Source of the DNA: an uncultured Lachnospiraceae bacterium
GTDB taxonomy: Bacteria > Bacillota > Clostridia > Lachnospirales > Lachnospiraceae
Length of the DNA: 64,000 bases
Assembly: GCA_910583835.1 (NCBI GenBank)
Contig: CAJTYM010000006.1
Location: 1-64,000, forward strand
Direction: 5' to 3'
Position 1 is the stretch's first letter. Every line of letters starts with the position of its first letter. Position numbers and translations under genes: made by a program. The notes under the pieces were generated by a model. It was given only the letters and a program-made list of their open reading frames with translations, had not been told where the DNA came from and did not search any database. Shown here piece by piece: positions 60,019 to 64,000 of this stretch.

Positions 60019-61569
60019 ATGGAAGGACAGATGGATTTTTTTGAACTGAATGACCGAAAAGTGTGCAAACGGCTATCAAAAGTATTGTTTTGGATGACGT
60101 TGGTATTTCCAGTATTATTTCTGGCAACTGCCCTTGGAGTGTTTCAAATTCAGTACGGCGATTTGGCAGTTCTTTCGGCAATCGGTTGTGTCTGTACTAT
60201 AGGGCCCAGTGTGCTGCAGAGATTAGGAACGCCCGCCAGGATGATGAAATATATCAGCGTGTTGGCAGTAGGTTTTGTTGTTATGCTCTTGGGCGGAAAC
60301 TCTGCCATTGGCATCTATATGACTTATGGGCTGGCAATGCTTTTCAGCTGTATGTTCTTTGACAAAAAGTTTACATTGAGGATTGCCATTATAAGCTATT
60401 TTTTTCTGATTGCTTCTTTATATCTGCGTTCTCTGAATGTCAAACAGATTGAATATCCGACTAATTTGGAATGGTTCTTTACACGTTCGGTGGGATTTAC
60501 CATTGAGCAGATTGTAATGGGAGTTGTATTTGTAAGCATTGCCGGGGCATCCAGGTCATTGTTGGAGAACCTGCACAGCGCAAACCAGGTGGCAGCTGTG
60601 GTGGAGACTTGTGGGAAAGTGTCTTCGGAGTTGGTATCCATGACAGAACAGCTTGCGGAAAATATGCAGGAATCCCGCAGGGTGAACGAAGCCATTGTGA
60701 GCTCTGCCCAAGATACGGCAGAGGACTGCAGCCGAAGCCTGCACCATGTTACTTCCATGCAGGACTCAGTGGGAGAGATGGTTCAGGTGATTGGCATGAT
60801 TGATGAGAGAACCAAAGAAATGTTGGATATTTCTGACGATATCTGGAAGAGAATGGAAAGCTATGTGGGGCTGATGGACCATGCAGTTGAGAGTATGCGG
60901 GAGATTGAGAAGACTGCGGGCCTTACAGGGGAATCCATTCAGAATATGGAAGGCATAATAGCGGATATATCATCATTTGCCGGTGAGATTTCTGAGGTTA
61001 CAGAACAGACAGACTTACTCGCGCTTAATGCTTCCATTGAGGCAGCGCATGCAGGGGAGAAGGGCAAAGGCTTTTCTGTGGTGGCAGAGGAAATCCGTGT
61101 GCTGGCAGAAAGTTCCAGGAGAGCCAGCAATTCCGTTGCATCCGTGATTGAAAATGTGCGTGCGATGCTCAATGGCGTGAAGCACTCCAATACACAGAAT
61201 ATGATGATGGTGGATGCGGGAATTACGCAGATTTCCAGTGCAAGGGAAGAAGCGAAGTTCCTGGGGAACCTGCAGAAGGATTCACGTGAGAAAACGGAGC
61301 AGATTGTAGTGAACAGCGGGGAGACAAAACAGCACAGCATGCAGGTTTTGCAGATGGCAAAAGAGATGGCGGATTTAGTACAGAATTCTTTGAACTGTGC
61401 GGATTCCATTGTGAGTGAGGCGGATAGCCAGGGCAAGATTACGGATAGGACGGGAGAAACGTTTTCCAATGTCAAGCAGATTGCAGAAGAGTTATTCAAC
61501 ATAAGCCAGATAGATAAAGAGGAGGAAGATAATGAAGACAATGAAAGCCAGGCTGTATCTGGTATTTGA
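60019..61569 (+). CDS. Membrane chemoreceptor-like protein (MCP)
   Basis: A 516-residue protein. Residues 18-185 hold about six hydrophobic helices without a large outside domain, so the signal is probably sensed in the membrane or by a partner. From 195 a long coiled coil carries the receptor tip TDLLALNASIEAAHAGE...GFSVVAEEIRVLAESS (about 332-365), which contacts CheA/CheW. It has no HAMP domain that I can see. The start at 60019 has AGGAGG but a long spacer; ATG 60031 with GGAAGG is an alternative. The YhhN gene overlaps its end by 38 bases. Confidence 0.85.
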   Translation: MEGQMDFFELNDRKVCKRLSKVLFWMTLVFPVLFLATALGVFQIQYGDLAVLSAIGCVCTIGPSVLQRLGTPARMMKYISVLAVGFVVMLLGGNSAIGIYMTYGLAMLFSCMFFDKKFTLRIAIISYFFLIASLYLRSLNVKQIEYPTNLEWFFTRSVGFTIEQIVMGVVFVSIAGASRSLLENLHSANQVAAVVETCGKVSSELVSMTEQLAENMQESRRVNEAIVSSAQDTAEDCSRSLHHVTSMQDSVGEMVQVIGMIDERTKEMLDISDDIWKRMESYVGLMDHAVESMREIEKTAGLTGESIQNMEGIIADISSFAGEISEVTEQTDLLALNASIEAAHAGEKGKGFSVVAEEIRVLAESSRRASNSVASVIENVRAMLNGVKHSNTQNMMMVDAGITQISSAREEAKFLGNLQKDSREKTEQIVVNSGETKQHSMQVLQMAKEMADLVQNSLNCADSIVSEADSQGKITDRTGETFSNVKQIAEELFNISQIDKEEEDNEDNESQAVSGI

Positions 61570-62224
61570 GGGATGGATGCTTGTGTTCCTGCTGGCATTG
61601 AGTATCGCATTCCTAAATGATTTTTTTGTTGGGACAATTTTATTTAAGACTGCTGCCAGCCTGTTTTTTGTGTTGGCAGGCGTTTGCGGCTATATTAGGA
61701 ACAGGGAGAACCGGAGATTTTCCAGGTTTATGCTGATGGGGTTTATTTGCTGCATGGCGGGGGACGTGTTTCTTGCCCTTGACAGCCAGGGAATGATATT
61801 CGTAATCGGCGTTGCAAGTTTTGCTGCCGCCCATGTGCTGTTTGCAGCAGCTTTTTGCAGTATCTGTGCTGCCACAAAGGCAGATATTGCCATGGCTTTT
61901 GCAGTATTTGTGTGCCTTGTGCTGGTGTTGTGTCTTGGGAATTTTGATTTTCAGGGACTTCTGCCTGTATTGATTGGCTATGCTGCAGTCATATCTTTTA
62001 TGGTGGTAAAAGCATTGTCGCTTTGGCGCTGCCGACAGAAAGGACAATATGGCGTAATGCTGATTATGTTAGGCGGCGTGCTGTTTTTGTTATCGGATGT
62101 GATATTGCTCTTCTGGCTCTTTGGCATAGACGCAGCAAAGGAAGTGCAGGTATGGAACTGGGTGGTTTACTATCTGGCGCAGGGCTGCCTGACAGCAGCT
62201 TTGAATAAGAAATGGGGAACTTGA
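61532..62224 (+). CDS. YhhN (TMEM86) family membrane protein
   Basis: A 230-residue protein with about eight hydrophobic helices. The YhhN marks are GFICCMAGDVFLAL, SFAAAHVLFAAAF and GGVLFLLSDVILLFW, each with an Asp or His inside a helix. The animal members are lysoplasmalogenases that remove the aldehyde from lysoplasmalogen; anaerobic Clostridia make plasmalogens, so the same activity is possible here. It has GAGGAGGAAG before its ATG within the end of the MCP gene. Confidence 0.85.
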   Translation: MKTMKARLYLVFEGWMLVFLLALSIAFLNDFFVGTILFKTAASLFFVLAGVCGYIRNRENRRFSRFMLMGFICCMAGDVFLALDSQGMIFVIGVASFAAAHVLFAAAFCSICAATKADIAMAFAVFVCLVLVLCLGNFDFQGLLPVLIGYAAVISFMVVKALSLWRCRQKGQYGVMLIMLGGVLFLLSDVILLFWLFGIDAAKEVQVWNWVVYYLAQGCLTAALNKKWGT

Positions 62225-62253
62225 GAACAAAGTGGGCTTGCCCACTTTGTTCT
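62224..62253 (+). terminator. Terminator after the YhhN gene
   Basis: AGAACAAAGTGGGC-TT-GCCCACTTTGTTCT, a perfect 14-bp stem, followed by TCTATT. Its first base is the last base of the stop codon. Confidence 0.8.
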
Positions 62254-62278
62254 TCTATTAATAAATTATTAATAATTT

Positions 62279-62306
62279 TTGTTAGCAATCGTTATGGTTT
62301 TATGAT
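62279..62306 (+). promoter_or_regulatory. Promoter of the efflux adaptor gene
   Basis: TTGTTA (62279-62284), 16 bases, TATGAT (62301-62306), preceded by an AT-rich stretch with TTATTAATAA-type repeats. Confidence 0.5.
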
Positions 62307-62416
62307 AAGATGGTTACTAATGATGGGGAAAACCGTCTGAATGAAGCAGGCAGAAAGCTGAGGTTTGTGATTTGATTGCCTGTTTGTGCCGGGAAGTGCG
62401 CAGAATGGAGGTAAGA

Positions 62417-64000
62417 ATGAGTAAGAAGAAGATAGGTATTATTATTGCTGTAGTTGTAATTATCGCAGCGGCAGCCGGCGGGGGGGCATGGTATTTCCTG
62501 AATGGGAACATGGGAATCGGCAACAGTGCGGACAAAGTATATGTGGAAAAGGTGTCCTCGCTGAATGTTGCCAATGCAGGAGTGCAGAACCGGTATTCCG
62601 GCGTAGTGGAAGCACAGGAGAGCTGGAAAGTAAATAAAGAGGCGGACCGTGAGGTCAAGGAAGTTTTTGTAGAGCAAGGCGATATGGTGGAAGAGGGAGA
62701 TTCGCTGTTTGAATATAACATGGATGACCTCAAGTCTGAATTGTCCCAGGCAGAGCTGGAACTGGAAGGGCTGCAGAATGAGATTACGGATTTGAATTCC
62801 CAGATTGCCCAGCTGACCAAGGAGAGAAATTCTGCACCGTCAGAAGAAAAGTTCCAATATACGGCGGAGATTCAGGAGAAAGAGAACAGCATCAAACAGA
62901 CAGAGTATAACATTGAAAGCAAAAAAGCCGAGATGAAGAAGAAGCAGGAGAGCATTGACAATGCTGTAGTAACCAGCAAGATTGCAGGAGTGGTGAAGTC
63001 AATCAACCAATCATCCGGCGGCGGAGATTATGCTTCGGAGGATGAGTCTGCTTACATGACAATACTTGCGGTAGGGGATTTTCGCGTGAAAGGAACCGTC
63101 AGTGAGAGCAATGTACAGATGCTTTCTGAACAGCAGCAGGTAATTCTGCGTTCCCGCGTTGATGAGAACCAGACCTGGACAGGAACTATCAGTAAGATCG
63201 ATACCCAGAATGAAGCGAGTGATAGCAATAGTGAAATGATGATGTATGCCTCTGACAGCGGCGCTGAGAAGGCGACAAAATATCCGTTTTATATTACGAT
63301 GGATTCCACAGATGGCCTGATGATGGGACAGCATCTGTTTATTGAGCTGGATGAAGGGCAGACAGAGGAAAAAGAAGGAATATGGCTGTTTGAGGGTTAT
63401 ATTGTCAGGGGAGATGCACAACAAGGAATGGGAATGGGTTCCGCTTCGGGCGATGCGCAGGCATTAGATATAGAAGAAGCGTTAGATAGTGAACTGAGCA
63501 GCGATGAACTGGCATCCTCAGATGCAAGTACAGATGTTTCTCTGGAAGATGATGCAAGTGCAGAGGATTTGCAGTCAAGTGATGCAGGTTCAGAGGATTT
63601 GGAATCAGATGATGCAAGCACAGAAGATCTGCTGGCAGATAATGCGGGCGGAGAGGATTCCTCTGCAGAAGATACAGAGGAGAATTCAGGCGCAGATAAT
63701 ACAGAAGGGAATTCAGGCGCAGATAATACAGAAGGGAATTCAGGCGCAGGAAACGGAACAGAAGCAGAAGACCAGACTCCTTATGTCTGGGCGGTGAATG
63801 ACAGGAACAGATTAGAGAAACGCCAGGTGGAATTGGGTGAATACGATGAGGCCCTGGGGGCATATGAGATTTTGTCCGGCCTTACGGAGGATGATTACAT
63901 TGCATTCCCCATGGAAGGGCTGTATGAGGGAGTGACAGCAGTCACCAGCATAGATGAGGTAGATTATACATCACCATTATATAACCAGGGCGAGGAAGGC
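62417..64000 (+). CDS. HlyD/MacA-type efflux membrane-fusion protein, cut by window end
   Basis: 528 residues are visible, open to the last base. An N-terminal membrane anchor (about 6-27, IGIIIAVVVIIAAAAGGGAWYFL) is followed by the half-lipoyl start (SGVVEAQESWKVNKEADREVKEVFVEQGDMVEEGDSLF is the family region), a coiled-coil hairpin (about 100-180, SQAELELEGLQNEI), the second lipoyl half (VTSKIAGVVKSI) and beta-barrel (VKGTVSESNVQML). Between barrel and the C-terminal domain (TPYVWAVNDRNRLEKRQVELG) sits an unusual acidic Ser/Asp/Glu insert of about 110 residues (about 340-450). It would work with a MacB-type ABC exporter, expected just beyond the window. GGAGG lies before the ATG. Confidence 0.88.
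   Translation, partial: MSKKKIGIIIAVVVIIAAAAGGGAWYFLNGNMGIGNSADKVYVEKVSSLNVANAGVQNRYSGVVEAQESWKVNKEADREVKEVFVEQGDMVEEGDSLFEYNMDDLKSELSQAELELEGLQNEITDLNSQIAQLTKERNSAPSEEKFQYTAEIQEKENSIKQTEYNIESKKAEMKKKQESIDNAVVTSKIAGVVKSINQSSGGGDYASEDESAYMTILAVGDFRVKGTVSESNVQMLSEQQQVILRSRVDENQTWTGTISKIDTQNEASDSNSEMMMYASDSGAEKATKYPFYITMDSTDGLMMGQHLFIELDEGQTEEKEGIWLFEGYIVRGDAQQGMGMGSASGDAQALDIEEALDSELSSDELASSDASTDVSLEDDASAEDLQSSDAGSEDLESDDASTEDLLADNAGGEDSSAEDTEENSGADNTEGNSGADNTEGNSGAGNGTEAEDQTPYVWAVNDRNRLEKRQVELGEYDEALGAYEILSGLTEDDYIAFPMEGLYEGVTAVTSIDEVDYTSPLYNQGEEG
63683..63750 (+). repeat. 27-bp tandem repeat in the acidic insert
   Basis: AATTCAGGCGCAGATAATAC plus CAGAAGGG-like end is repeated at 63683 and 63710 with a partial third copy at 63737. 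It codes NSGADNTEG units and stays in frame. Confidence 0.85.

Noticed and set aside
1..64000. CRISPR array, rRNA, integrase or prophage genes
   Set aside because: No regularly spaced repeats of 25-40 bases with unique spacers, no rRNA-like sequence and no recombinase or phage structural gene were seen.

Overview
The window looks like chromosome from a gut-type anaerobic Firmicute, most likely Lachnospiraceae. I base this on AGGAGG-like ribosome sites, frequent TTG/GTG starts, sigma-A type promoters (TTGACA-17-TATAAT), Gram-positive lipoproteins, rubrerythrin, a bifunctional Rel, and families common in that group (DUF5685, DUF6483, DUF1002, PadR-DUF1700-DUF4097). I cannot name the species. 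I support 51 protein genes (the last cut by the window end), one broken gene remnant, one tRNA-Pro, and a set of promoters, operators, terminators and palindromic repeats.

Layout. 1-535: decayed minus-strand gene. 898-3617: glycosyltransferase, permuted papain-like protein and flippase-like membrane protein in one operon. 3642-5105 (minus): nicotinate phosphoribosyltransferase. 5217-5448: 232-bp element with 13-bp inverted ends. 5572-17067: housekeeping and surface genes (trigger-factor-like lipoprotein, asnS, LamG/Fn3 surface protein, DUF3089 lipoprotein, two DHH-family genes, an MCP-like soluble protein, a lipase-like hydrolase, DUF1002). 17149-23386: five-gene operon of metallophosphoesterase, all-helical GASH-like protein, two TRAFAC-type GTPases and GAP1-like protein. 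23405-31127: membrane protein, methyltransferase, Hsp33, NAD synthase, DUF5685, DnaJ-TPR, flavodoxin, rubrerythrin. 31361-33353: PadR-DUF1700-DUF4097 operon. 33405-35872 (minus): LytTR-DUF3021-ABC transporter operon. 36130-38484: shortened orphan DNA methyltransferase and a HAD-like/GNAT fusion, followed by a 359-bp palindromic element. 38905-41238: Rel. 41645-41719: tRNA-Pro. 41849-43279: L,D-transpeptidase. 43297-54501: galactan/galacto-oligosaccharide locus (LacI regulator, ABC importer, GH2, an unrecognised 611-residue protein, a zinc ribbon, GH53). 54614-64000: two aminotransferases, a DUF368 lipid-carrier translocase, DUF1294, glyA, DUF6483, a chemoreceptor, a YhhN protein and the start of an efflux adaptor.

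The strongest candidate for an unusual system is 17149-23386. Two different GTPases, a GAP1-type protein and an all-helical partner form a cassette that I recognise from comparative-genomics work on prokaryotic conflict systems (the GTPase-associated system). Here it is joined to a calcineurin-like phosphoesterase that could be the effector. I know of no experimental mechanism for it. The galactan locus is a second coherent system: a probable LacI operator just downstream of the importer promoter, a sugar importer, an unusual run of hairpins before the GH2 gene, and an endo-galactanase with no signal peptide, which suggests that imported oligosaccharides are broken down in the cytoplasm.
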